Made by a program: the position numbers and the translations under genes
In this document: positions 20,036 to 28,300 of the stretch, in pieces
How positions within the stretch are numbered: the first letter of the stretch is position 1
Layout of the letters: every line of letters begins with the position of its first letter
Assembly (NCBI GenBank): GCA_026770615.1
Contig: MU631358.1
Span: 6,650 to 47,475 of the forward strand
Length of the DNA: 40,826 bases
DNA from: Pavlovales sp. CCMP2436
Taxonomy: Eukaryota > Haptophyta > Pavlovophyceae > Pavlovales
Direction: 5' to 3'
The notes under the pieces: model-generated
Told to the model about the DNA's origin: nothing
What the model saw: the letters and a program-made list of their open reading frames with translations, nothing else
Databases searched by the model: none

Positions 20036-20347
20036 ATGGCAACCATCGCTCTTTCCGCAGGCGCCCTCGGCTTCGCGGCCAACTACGCGCGGCCGAGACT
20101 TCCGCCCGGCATGCTCCTCGGCGGCTCCTTGGGCAAGGCGCACATCGCGCAGTTCGGCGCCGTGGCGGTGACGGCGGCCGCAATGGTCAACCCGGGACGG
20201 GTGTACCCCTACACCGTGCTCATCGCGCAGCTCACCGGCATCAACTCGTCGCTCCTCTCGGCGGCCGGGCTCGGCGCGCTCATCTACGTGGGCGCCTTCT
20301 ACGCGGTGGACACGCTCATGCCGCAGACCACGGTGCCCGTGAAATGA
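20036..20347 (+). CDS. Small multi-pass membrane protein
   Basis: 103 residues with two or three hydrophobic segments: FGAVAVTAAAMV, then YTVLIAQLTGI and LLSAAGLGALIYVGAFYAV. Gly/Ala-rich helices of this kind are common in virion membrane proteins. ATG 20036 is chosen because the frame upstream lacks protein-like composition and an AAATTTTGAGATTTTTTC tract lies 50 bases before. No family recognised. Between 20348 and 20554 there are GCGCACTGCACTG-like tandem units (20378-20425) and an A/T-rich promoter-like stretch. Confidence 0.6.
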   Translation: MATIALSAGALGFAANYARPRLPPGMLLGGSLGKAHIAQFGAVAVTAAAMVNPGRVYPYTVLIAQLTGINSSLLSAAGLGALIYVGAFYAVDTLMPQTTVPVK

Positions 20348-20377
20348 ACCGCGCGCAGGACGTGCTCGTGCCACTGA

Positions 20378-20425
20378 CCGCGCACTGGCGCACTGCACTG
20401 GCGCACTGCACTGGCGCACTGGCGC
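20378..20425 (+). repeat. CTGGCGCACTGCA tandem repeat
   Basis: Short tandem units of the ACTGGCGCACTGC type in the gap between the membrane protein gene and the VLTF3-like gene. There is no coding potential in them. Confidence 0.7.
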
Positions 20426-20554
20426 AACCACAATCGCGGCTCGGCCGCCGGCCCGTTCATAGGGCCATTACGTTCTCGGCGTTTACTCTAAAATAAAAAT
20501 TTGGCGTTTACGTCAACAAAAATAAGCCAAAATTAGCGCGCGGTCGGCCCCGCT

Positions 20555-21691
20555 ATGGGCAAGCGCCGCGTCCCTGCGCGCGACTTGGTGGCGCTTAATC
20601 AGGCGTGTCTGGAGGGCCTGCTCGAGGCGGGCGACCTCTCTGAGGGCGACATGGGCGACCTATTCGCGCTTCTGCGTGGACGTAGCACTGACACTGAGCG
20701 CGGCGGAGACCAGTGCAGCGAGTGCCTGGGCCCGGTTTCTCTGGACCCTGAGCGCGCTCACCACTTTTGCAGCGAGTGCGCCCTAGTCCAGTTCCCGCGC
20801 TACCACTTCGCCGACTGCTTCAAGGACCACGAGCGGATCACCTGCGCGCCGCGCGAGGGCTACAAGCCCGTGCACCACCTGCACGAGCGCCTCGCGCAGT
20901 ACCATTTGCTCGAGACGCCCATCTGCCCGGCTGACTGGGCGCTGATCGTGGAGCGGCTGCTGCAGGAGCGGTCGGAGACGCTCGACAAGGAATCGGTGCG
21001 CCTGCTCATGCGCCGGTGCAAGCTGCAGCGCTACAACGAGAGCTGGCTGCAGGTGATCAACCGCGTGACGCGGTACCGGCCGCCAGCCATCACGCAGAAC
21101 GAGACGCTGCTCCTCGCGCGCATCTTCGAGGGCGTGCAGGAGCCCTTCCGCCTCTTCAAGCAGCAGGCGCGCAAGAACCTGCTCAACTACAACTTCCTGC
21201 TCTTCCGGCTGCTGCAGCTGCTCGGCCGCGACGACGTCCTGCCGCACTTCCCGCAGCTGAAGACGCGCGGCAAGTGGGAGGAGCTCGACCGCGTCTGGGG
21301 CCTGATTTGCGACTTCCACGGGTGGCGCCACCCGCCGGTCGACCTGGGCACCTACCGCTGGCTCACGGTGGCCCTCCAGCCCGAGGTCTGGCCGCGGCTC
21401 GAGACGGACCTCCTGCGCACGACCTGGGAGGCGCTCGACTGCGCGGAGGCGGCGACCGCGCTGCACGCCCGCACACGCGGCGCACGCCAGCCGGGCTACA
21501 GCGACCGGCGCCTACTGCGCGAGATGGCGTTGGTGCGCGCCGACCAGGCCGTGCTCAGCACGATTTGGCGGGATAACGAGTCGCGGCGCTGCTCAGGACC
21601 GAAGCGGCCGCGGTCGGTGCATACTGTCGCACGTGCACTCCGAGCTCGGACGCAAGCAGCCGCATCCGATCGGTCAGGCCCGGCTGCGTGA
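20555..21691 (+). CDS. VLTF3-like late transcription factor
   Basis: An intact 378-residue protein. A zinc ribbon lies at about 54-79 (CSECLG...HFCSECA). The family core follows: YKPVHHLHERLAQYH and, near residue 210, ARKNLLNYNFLLFRLLQLLG, the hallmark of poxvirus VLTF3-like factors (late gene transcription activators, A2L type). It would switch on late virion genes. ATG 20555 follows an AAAATTAGCGCGCGG stretch. The last 45 codons overlap a convergent membrane protein gene and look unlike the family, so the original end may have been earlier or altered. Confidence 0.85.
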   Translation: MGKRRVPARDLVALNQACLEGLLEAGDLSEGDMGDLFALLRGRSTDTERGGDQCSECLGPVSLDPERAHHFCSECALVQFPRYHFADCFKDHERITCAPREGYKPVHHLHERLAQYHLLETPICPADWALIVERLLQERSETLDKESVRLLMRRCKLQRYNESWLQVINRVTRYRPPAITQNETLLLARIFEGVQEPFRLFKQQARKNLLNYNFLLFRLLQLLGRDDVLPHFPQLKTRGKWEELDRVWGLICDFHGWRHPPVDLGTYRWLTVALQPEVWPRLETDLLRTTWEALDCAEAATALHARTRGARQPGYSDRRLLREMALVRADQAVLSTIWRDNESRRCSGPKRPRSVHTVARALRARTQAAASDRSGPAA

Positions 21692-21932
21692 CGATGAGCG
21701 CCCAGATGAACATGAGCCCGCCGGTCGGGTCGTTCCCGTTGCGGTTGAAGAGGTACATGCCCGCGGCGACCGACCCGCCGTTGAGGACCGCCTACAGCGC
21801 CACGAGCGCGATCGTCTGCTCGAGGGACTCGAGGTCGGCGAGGGCGGGGATCGCCTGGTTGATGAGCGCGCCGATGACGACGCCGCCCGCGCTCTGCGTC
21901 ACGGTGTACGTGGCGGCGGAGGCGATGGACAT
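21555..21932 (-). pseudogene. Membrane protein with one internal TAG
   Basis: A continuous 125-codon frame from ATG 21932, broken only by TAG at 21792-21794. Hydrophobic parts are AGGVVIGALINQAIP, the region just around the stop, and GGLMFIWALIVTQPG, so two or three membrane helices are likely. The stop sits inside a helix, where Gln or Trp would both fit. It is convergent with, and overlaps, the end of the VLTF3-like gene. No family recognised. If the stop is real, only 46 residues would be made. Confidence 0.55.
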
Positions 21933-22048
21933 TTCTTACAGCTAGATTGCCGGCATTGACCGATTGCGAAAATTAAAGAGCTCCGTAGTGCGAATTGAAG
22001 GCTTGGCGAATTAGACTAGAATTAGATTTTTCGGGTACGTTCATGTGA

Positions 22049-22360
22049 ATGCTAATTGCTGAGGCAGAGATCCTCGCGGTCATCGGCGGCATCGCGGGCC
22101 TCACGAGCATATTTACCGCCGTGTGGAAGCTCGTGAGAATCTATTACGCGCGTCGACGGCCCCAGGACGACGACGTCGTGCCCAGCTGGTGTCCACTCGG
22201 GCTCGTGCGCAACGTGTTGAGCAGGAAGCGCGTCTCCCCGGAGCACGCGGTGCTCGCCCGTGCGGGGAGCACCATCCAGCGTGCGTACCGCTCGCATTAC
22301 AGGCGGCACTTGCGCTTTGAGTTCATCATCGAGGTAATTGCGTCGGACGGCGGCTCGTAG
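22049..22360 (+). CDS. Small membrane protein with IQ motif
   Basis: 103 residues. The N-terminal helix is hydrophobic (ILAVIGGIAGLTSIFTAVW), followed by a basic patch (RIYYARRRP). Near residue 80 the sequence STIQRAYRSHYRRHL fits the IQ calmodulin-binding consensus (IQxxxRxxxxR). A viral protein anchored in membrane and binding host calmodulin is possible, but the motif is short and may be chance. ATG 22049 follows an A/T-rich region. It ends in TAG. Confidence 0.55.
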   Translation: MLIAEAEILAVIGGIAGLTSIFTAVWKLVRIYYARRRPQDDDVVPSWCPLGLVRNVLSRKRVSPEHAVLARAGSTIQRAYRSHYRRHLRFEFIIEVIASDGGS

Positions 22361-22363
22361 TGC

Positions 22364-22563
22364 TCACATGCCGCCATTGTTGTAAGTCGCCTTGACGACG
22401 GTCTTGGCCCGCTCGAAGTCGTTCGTCGTCGGCTCGTAGGTGCGCATACCAGGTACCTCCGCGACGCTGAGCTTGTTGAGCACCGCCTACACCGCGGCCT
22501 TGTGCGCCAGGCCGCGGTCCTTGGGGCGCTTGGTCACGTTTATCTTGCGCGCGCGCCCGAATA
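22364..22563 (-). pseudogene. Short basic protein, internal TAG, start unclear
   Basis: A protein-like minus-strand frame reads KINVTKRPKDRGLAHKAAV, then TAG at 22487-22489, then AVLNKLSVAEVPGMRTYEPT and a tail to a TGA at 22364-22366. No ATG is available upstream before the frame closes, so the true start is lost or non-standard. The A/T-rich stretch at 22560-22597 may be its promoter. No family recognised. The sequence after the TAG (GCGGTnCTCAAC) is the same as after the TAG in the gene at 21555-21932. Confidence 0.4.
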
Positions 22564-22596
22564 TTTTTTTTTGTTTTCTTCAAAAAGAGCTAGAAC

Positions 22597-23379
22597 TTAG
22601 AACTTGACTGCGTGCAACCGGATCCAGAGGTGAAAGCGCGCCGCCTTGATTGTCGCGCCCCTGCGATCGACGAGCCGCGGCGTGATGGTGCTGATCGGCG
22701 GGAGCGGCGAGCTGAACCGCGTCTTGGCGAAGCCCTCCGGCAGGAAGATCATCGCGTGGCGCGAGTCGTTCCACGAGGAGGGGTGGTAGCCTCCGGGCAT
22801 GTGCGTCGGGAGCACGGCCAGCAGCCGCTCCATGTTGCGATTAGTGGACTGCATGCTGCCCGGGATCTCGGCGATCTCGAGGCCGATGAAATCTTGCTGG
22901 GGCTCCCCGGTGACCCCCTCGTACAGGTTGCCCGAGGACAGCCCACAGAAGGCGTATGCGCGGATTTCGCAGGAGGTGATCATCTTGAAGCGGCCCAGGA
23001 GCGCGAGCGGCTTCGGCAGCCACTCCCGCACCAGCTGCAGGCGGAACTGATCCGTGTGATGCATGATCAGGGGGGCATCGATCCGGATGCTGAACTTGCC
23101 GTTCACAGTGAGCATCTCTCTGACGAACTGGTAATCGGTAACGGTATTGGAAATGGCGGAGACGAAGCGCACCACCGAGACGAGCTTCACGTCGGTAAAG
23201 AGGAGGTCGTCGCCGGCGTACACACCTTCGTCGTCCCACAGGTCGATGATGCTCGTCGCTATGGGCTCGAGGCGGGTCCCGGTCATGACGCGCCCGCATT
23301 TCGTCTCTTCCGCGTCGTAGTCCACGTCCGTGATGAACAGGTTGTGCACCTGCTCGCCGTCCGACCCGGCATCGCACAT
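22597..23379 (-). CDS. Probable penton / minor capsid protein
   Basis: An intact 260-residue protein with beta-rich composition. The C-terminus (STITPRLVDRRGATIK, then HLWIRLHAVKF) has the same plan as the end of the element 1 minor capsid protein (strand, Asp-x-x-Gly turn, then a strand with Trp). This fits a single jelly-roll penton base filling the capsid vertices. The start at ATG 23379 follows AAATTCTGACGCCGC, close to the AAAATTCTGACGCG box before the second fibre gene. The call rests on this pattern and on the virion context. Confidence 0.5.
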   Translation of the reverse strand: MCDAGSDGEQVHNLFITDVDYDAEETKCGRVMTGTRLEPIATSIIDLWDDEGVYAGDDLLFTDVKLVSVVRFVSAISNTVTDYQFVREMLTVNGKFSIRIDAPLIMHHTDQFRLQLVREWLPKPLALLGRFKMITSCEIRAYAFCGLSSGNLYEGVTGEPQQDFIGLEIAEIPGSMQSTNRNMERLLAVLPTHMPGGYHPSSWNDSRHAMIFLPEGFAKTRFSSPLPPISTITPRLVDRRGATIKAARFHLWIRLHAVKF

Positions 23380-23405
23380 CGCGCTGATACGTGCGGCGTC
23401 AGAAT

Positions 23406-24653
23406 TTACGCGCAGATCTTATTCTCCAGGCGCCAGCAGGTGGTGTCGTTCAGCATCACGTAGCCGGAGGGGCACGGGCCGCCGCGCGTGTTGTACTCCT
23501 TGCACGAGGGCTGGGCCGTGTTGCGGCAGCGGTAGGGGTCCCTGCCGCCCACGCCGAGCGGGATCCAGCCGTTGGGGCAGAGCGCGAAGAGCCCGTTGCG
23601 GGCCCTCTCCTCGTTGCCGTTGTACGCCTTGCACGTGCTCCTCTCGCGCGCACGCGTAACGTTGCGCTGGCACTGCGCGCCCGCGTCCGAGGTGCCGCCC
23701 GGGCACGTGCACACCTTGGCCTTCACCGGTGGCGGTAGCGGCAACGGCGCCGGTAGCTTGAGCGCGCTTGGCGGGAGCAGGGCGTTCACGTTGGCGACGA
23801 GGTCCTTCAGGTTCGCCGGGTTCATCAGCCGCAGTACTTCGTCGGCCCGTGCGCGCTCCTGGGGCGTCTTCGCGAACAGGTCGGCGAGCGTGCCGCCGAG
23901 GCCGCCCACGATGATATCGCCGGCCATGTTGAGCGGCGTGAGCAGCTGCGAGGCGTTCGCTGCGTCCGCGCCCAGCGTCTTGCGCACCTCGGCGATGCGC
24001 GCCTGCTGGGCGGTGAAGGAAGTGTCGAGGACGGCGGCGATCTGTAGGGGGGCGGTCGAGATCGAGCCCACGGCGTCGAGCACGCTACTGGCCAGAGCGC
24101 GCTCGGCTGAGCCCGGCTTCAGGTCGGCGACCGCGTTGCGCAGCGGGTCGTCCACCACGGCCGTGACGCGCGCGAGCTCGGTCTGTCGCGCCATGTAGGC
24201 CTCGAGCTCGGCCTGCTGCTTCTGCTGCTTCAGAAGCGCCTCGGTCTTGCTACGTAGCTGCGCGTTGGCGGCCTCGCTCAGGTCGCCAACCATGCCGAGG
24301 TTGCCGAGCCCGCCACCGAAGTTGCTGATAGGGCCAATGCTGCCCACCTTGGATCCGAGCGAGAGCGCGATGTCCTCGCCCACCGCGCCGGCGATGTAGG
24401 GCACCACGTTCTGCAGCGTGGCGCCGAGCCCGCTGGGTGGCGGGTCGGGCGTAGGCGGCGGCGGCAGCTGCGGCTCCTGCGCCGTTACGCCGTTGTTCAC
24501 GAGGGCGAGGTCGTTATCAACGTCGACTTGAGCAGGTGCATTGTTATTGTCGTTACTGGTATCACCGGTCGGTGGGGACGGTGATTGCGCGAGCATGAGT
24601 GCGAGTGTGACGGCGCACGCAGCGCTCAGGAAGAGCAGGTCGTATGACGCCAT
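23406..24653 (-). CDS. Membrane-anchored protein with Cys-rich end
   Basis: 415 residues from ATG 24653 (ATG 24668 is an alternative). The N-terminal hydrophobic segment (LLFLSAACAVTLALML) is a signal or anchor. A Pro-rich linker and a helical Gln/Ala-rich middle follow. The last 110 residues contain about ten Cys in repeated blocks of the type CPNGW...DPYRC and CPSGYVML...CW, suggesting a disulphide-stabilised outer domain. Nucleocytovirus virion membrane proteins often have such ends. No named family. It is divergent from the first fibre gene with a short A/T-rich gap, so both may be late genes. Confidence 0.6.
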   Translation of the reverse strand: MASYDLLFLSAACAVTLALMLAQSPSPPTGDTSNDNNNAPAQVDVDNDLALVNNGVTAQEPQLPPPPTPDPPPSGLGATLQNVVPYIAGAVGEDIALSLGSKVGSIGPISNFGGGLGNLGMVGDLSEAANAQLRSKTEALLKQQKQQAELEAYMARQTELARVTAVVDDPLRNAVADLKPGSAERALASSVLDAVGSISTAPLQIAAVLDTSFTAQQARIAEVRKTLGADAANASQLLTPLNMAGDIIVGGLGGTLADLFAKTPQERARADEVLRLMNPANLKDLVANVNALLPPSALKLPAPLPLPPPVKAKVCTCPGGTSDAGAQCQRNVTRARERSTCKAYNGNEERARNGLFALCPNGWIPLGVGGRDPYRCRNTAQPSCKEYNTRGGPCPSGYVMLNDTTCWRLENKICA

Positions 24654-24721
24654 TTGACTGAGCGGCATGAAAAAAATAGCATAAGGAGCAGGCCCAAATT
24701 TCGGTAGCGCGTTCAACGGAC

Positions 24722-25851
24722 ATGTCTTACACTGTCCTCCGCCCCTACGCGCGTAGGTTTGCCAGCGTGTACTCGCAGGTAGTCGACGTCGCAGCCGTGA
24801 AGACTTCCGAATTGGAGGCATGGACACTGACCCTGAATGACGCACTGACGCAGTACGGAAATTCGCGGAGCTGCTCGGGACGCTACAGGCGCGCTCGGAA
24901 GCAGCCTTCAACAGCACGGTGGAGATCGATGGCAGTCTGCTCGCGCACGGTCGCGCCACGTTTGAGTCGCCCGCCACGTTCACCGGCTCCGTATTCCTGC
25001 CAGCGCTCACTTACCTGAACGGCAGCCTACTGGAGCCTGCAAAGATCGCGATCACGGGCTGCACGGCGAGCGACTCGTGGCTCGTGGAGACGGACAACAC
25101 GGGGAGCGAGTTCCAGGTGCAGGCGACGGCCGCCTACGATCCGATTACGGTGGGGAGCGCGGTGTGCAACGTTTCCCCCAAGTTCACCTCGCTGAGCACT
25201 ATCGACGACAGCACGGTCTGGCCGTCTGCAAGCTGGTCTGTGTACGCGAGCTCAACCGGGAGTGGTTCCGCGGCGAATAACGCGTTTGACAAAAACGCAT
25301 CGACCAGCTGGTCGTCGTCGAACTCGAGCTACAATACCAACAGCGGCAGCGGGGGCGCGTTCATTACCGTGTTATACCCCACCGCGGTCGTCATCAAGTC
25401 CTTCACGCTCACTAATTCTCCGGACGTTCTGAGAATCAGACTGGAGGGCTCATCCGACGGCTCCACCTACAATGCCGTGCAATTCTACGATCGTAGGTGG
25501 GATCCGAGCATGGATGCTTTCGTCGTCAAGTCCATACACCTCCCCTACCTGTACTGGCGGCTGACGGTCGTTACTATAACCGCGGGGCCGACGTTCTGTA
25601 AAGTGGGCGAGTGGGAGCTGATGAGCTCCAGGGGCCTCATCTCGCTCGTGAGCGCTCAGCCGACGTCGCTCAGCACGTTCAAGCTGGTGCTGGCCGACGC
25701 ACAGGGGACGCCCGTGAGCACAGCGGGTCTGGCTCAGGACTGGGACGTACACCTGAGCTTGACGAAGGGTGGCCAGGTTGCAAACAGCGGGCTCTACCGC
25801 TTCGCGCCGGGTGCCAGCGGCTCGCTCGGCGTGGTCACGAAGCTGAGCTAG
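24722..25851 (+). pseudogene. Fibre protein 1, one-base frameshift
   Basis: 377 codons if one A is missing at 24859-24861. The N-terminus (MSYTVLRPYARRFASVYSQ) matches that of the next gene and is probably the virion anchor. The middle has a trimer-like shaft, then a galactose-binding/discoidin-like domain (GCTASDSWLVETDN, NNAFDKNASTSW). The end carries ISLVSAQPTSLSTFKLVL and QDWDVHLSL. It is shorter than its neighbour because it lacks the N-terminal 300-residue beta domain. It ends in TAG where the paralogue has TAA. Likely a receptor-binding fibre. The break lies in a short A run and may be a sequence error. Confidence 0.7.
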
Positions 25852-25892
25852 CTCGCTAGCAATTAGGAAAATTCTGACGCGCCGGCGAGAAT

Positions 25893-27872
25893 ATGTATAC
25901 GGTGCTGCGGCCATACGCGCGCAAGTTCGCCAATGCGTACGCGCAGGACGTCGAGGTCAGCGCCGTGAAGAGCACCACCGCCGACGTTAACGACCTCGTG
26001 GTGCGCAACAAGACTGTGCTCTCGAACAACGTCTGTACGGCGAGCTCGACGGCCGACGGCACCGAAGCAGTCGCCTACTTCAATTTCGCGTCGCTCGCGA
26101 ACCGCACGACGCCCAACGGCTCGAGCGACGCCTACTCCACCGGCTCGTACACCATTCCCGTCCTGAGCTACCCTCTCGACCCAATCGACTACGACTCTGC
26201 CACGTGCTTCCTCCAGGATAGCACGGGCTTGTTGATGAGCTCGGCACTGAGCGGCCTCGCCGTGCAGTTCGACTACACCTTCGGCATGAAGGGGTGCGTC
26301 GTGACGATCGGCGACCCCAACATCCCCGCCACGCCCACGGCAACCATCCAACGCGCCTACGCCGTCTACATGAGCTACGCCACGGCGTACCAGAGCCTCG
26401 TACCGTTCGGCGGCGCGCAGGTCATCCTGCAGGCCTTTGGGCCCGTGAGCCCCACTGCCAACCCGTACACCGAGACGACGCAGTGGACGATCCCGCTCGA
26501 CACGCCCAAGGGCGCTCTGATCACGGTCGTCATCGAGGGCCTCGAGCCCGTGTGCTACGTGGGATTTGCACTCATGGAGCGGATGGTAGTCATCGAGGCC
26601 GGGCAGCGCGACAACTGGCCGCTGACGCAGCTGTACGCGCCCGCCAAGGCCGGAGTGCTCTGCTGGCTGGGCGCCGTCTCCGCCAGCACGAGGGGCGCGA
26701 ACTCACAGAACATGCGCCCGTGCACGTTCAACCAGCTCCGCGTGCGCACCACGGGCAAGAATGGGGCCCGCCTCACGCCCGCGCTCGTGTTCGCGTCGGA
26801 GCACGCGTCTAGGTTCGCGCCGGACGTGCTGCTCGGTGGCAAGGCCGAAATGGGGGGCGACCTGGTCGTGCGCGGGGCCGCCACGTTCGGCGCGGAGGCG
26901 CTGTTCAATGGCAGGGCCGAGATGGGGGACATCCTGTATGTACAAGGGGGCGCCTCGTTCGACGCGGCAGTGCAGGTCAGTGGCAAGGCCACGTTCAACG
27001 CGTCGGTGTACCTGCCCACGCTCACCTACCTGAACAACAGCCTGTTGGAGGCTCCGATCAGCATCAATATCACGGGCTGCACGGCGAGCGACTCGTGGCT
27101 CGTGCAGACGGATAATATTGGGAGTGAGTTCCAGGTGCATGCGACGGCCGCCTTCAATCCGATTACGGTGGGGAACGCGGACGCAGTGTGCAAGGTTTCC
27201 CCTAGGTTTACTTCCACGAGCCTTATCAGTAGCAGCACGATCTGGCCAACCCTGGGCTGGAACGCGTCCGCGAGCACAGCCCAGAATTCTTTCAGTCATT
27301 TTGCGTTCGACAAGAACACGCCGAACAACTGGGGTTCCAACTTCGGGACGTACACCTCCGCCGGCGTGGGGTCCTCATGGGTGCAGATCATGTACCCCCA
27401 CGCTGTCACTATCAAGTCCTTCACGATCACTTATGGCACCCAGCTGCGTGAGTTCACGCTGTCGGGCTCAACCGGCGGCTCCGTCTTCACGACCGTCCAG
27501 ATCTACGCGCGTACGATGACATTTGGCGTGGAAGCCTTCACGGTCACGGCCGTGCACCCCCCCTTCCAGTACTGGTGGTTGACGGTCACGCTCACGACCG
27601 GGGGTAGCAGCACGTACGCCAGCGTGGGCGAGTGGGAGCTGCTGAGCTTCAGGGGCCTCATCTCGCTCGTGAGCGCTCAGCCGACGTCGCTCAGCACGTT
27701 CAAGCTGGTGCTGGCCGACGCGCAGGGGACGCCCGTAAGCACGGCGGGTCTCGCTCAAGACTGGGACGTGCACCTCTGCTTGACGAAGGGCGGCCAGGTC
27801 GCAAACAGCGGGCTCTACCGCTTCGCGCCGGGTGCCAGCGGCTCGCTCGGCGTGGTCACGAAGCTCACATAA
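25893..27872 (+). CDS. Fibre protein 2 with discoidin-like domain
   Basis: An intact 659-residue fibre. It starts with the anchor MYTVLRPYARKFANAYAQD, continues with a large beta-rich domain (about 50-300), then three short repeats (LGGKAEMGGDLVVRG, FNGRAEMGDILYVQG, QVSGKATFNASVYLP). Next comes a galactose-binding/discoidin-like domain (GCTASDSWLVQTDN, FAFDKNTPNNWGS) and the end domain ISLVSAQPTSLSTFKLVL. The last 240 bases are about 94% identical to fibre 1 by eye, while the rest is more divergent. It would bind host surface sugars. ATG 25893 follows AAAATTCTGACGCG. Confidence 0.75.
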   Translation: MYTVLRPYARKFANAYAQDVEVSAVKSTTADVNDLVVRNKTVLSNNVCTASSTADGTEAVAYFNFASLANRTTPNGSSDAYSTGSYTIPVLSYPLDPIDYDSATCFLQDSTGLLMSSALSGLAVQFDYTFGMKGCVVTIGDPNIPATPTATIQRAYAVYMSYATAYQSLVPFGGAQVILQAFGPVSPTANPYTETTQWTIPLDTPKGALITVVIEGLEPVCYVGFALMERMVVIEAGQRDNWPLTQLYAPAKAGVLCWLGAVSASTRGANSQNMRPCTFNQLRVRTTGKNGARLTPALVFASEHASRFAPDVLLGGKAEMGGDLVVRGAATFGAEALFNGRAEMGDILYVQGGASFDAAVQVSGKATFNASVYLPTLTYLNNSLLEAPISINITGCTASDSWLVQTDNIGSEFQVHATAAFNPITVGNADAVCKVSPRFTSTSLISSSTIWPTLGWNASASTAQNSFSHFAFDKNTPNNWGSNFGTYTSAGVGSSWVQIMYPHAVTIKSFTITYGTQLREFTLSGSTGGSVFTTVQIYARTMTFGVEAFTVTAVHPPFQYWWLTVTLTTGGSSTYASVGEWELLSFRGLISLVSAQPTSLSTFKLVLADAQGTPVSTAGLAQDWDVHLCLTKGGQVANSGLYRFAPGASGSLGVVTKLT

Positions 27873-27932
27873 CTCGCTAGCACTTCGCTGCTTTTTTTCG
27901 GGCGCTCGAGCGAGAGGCGAGCGAGAGGCGCC

Positions 27933-28220
27933 ATGGAGGCCTTGCCGTTCGACACCATTCGCCAGAGCCCGCAGACGATTGAGGAGTTCATCAGCTTCAT
28001 CGGCGGCGGCACACCGATTAAGCGCGCGGCGATCCTCGCGACGGCCGCAACGGCCGTCTGCTACGCGACCAAGACGCCGGCGATCTTCTTCACCGAGAAC
28101 GGCGGCATCAAGCAGTTCCACCCGGACCCGGAGGCCAGCGACGAGCCCGAGACCAAGACGCAGCTCCATTTCGTCATCGTCCCGATCCTCGCCGCGTGCG
28201 TGGGCTACCTCTTGCCCTAA
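27933..28220 (+). CDS. Small membrane protein
   Basis: 95 residues with two hydrophobic stretches: AAILATAATAVCYATK and, at the end, FVIVPILAACVGYLL, separated by an acidic loop (DPEASDEPETK). The start follows a CTTTTTTTCGGGCGC box (27890-27904) of the type seen before other genes of element 2. Probably a virion membrane protein; no family recognised. It lies directly after the fibre genes on the same strand. Confidence 0.6.
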   Translation: MEALPFDTIRQSPQTIEEFISFIGGGTPIKRAAILATAATAVCYATKTPAIFFTENGGIKQFHPDPEASDEPETKTQLHFVIVPILAACVGYLLP

Positions 28221-28300
28221 GCTGCTACACGTGCCTCTTTTAAATTTTCATTTTTTTTTTAAATTGTTCGAATTGAAAGACCCTAGATCAGACTTAGAAC

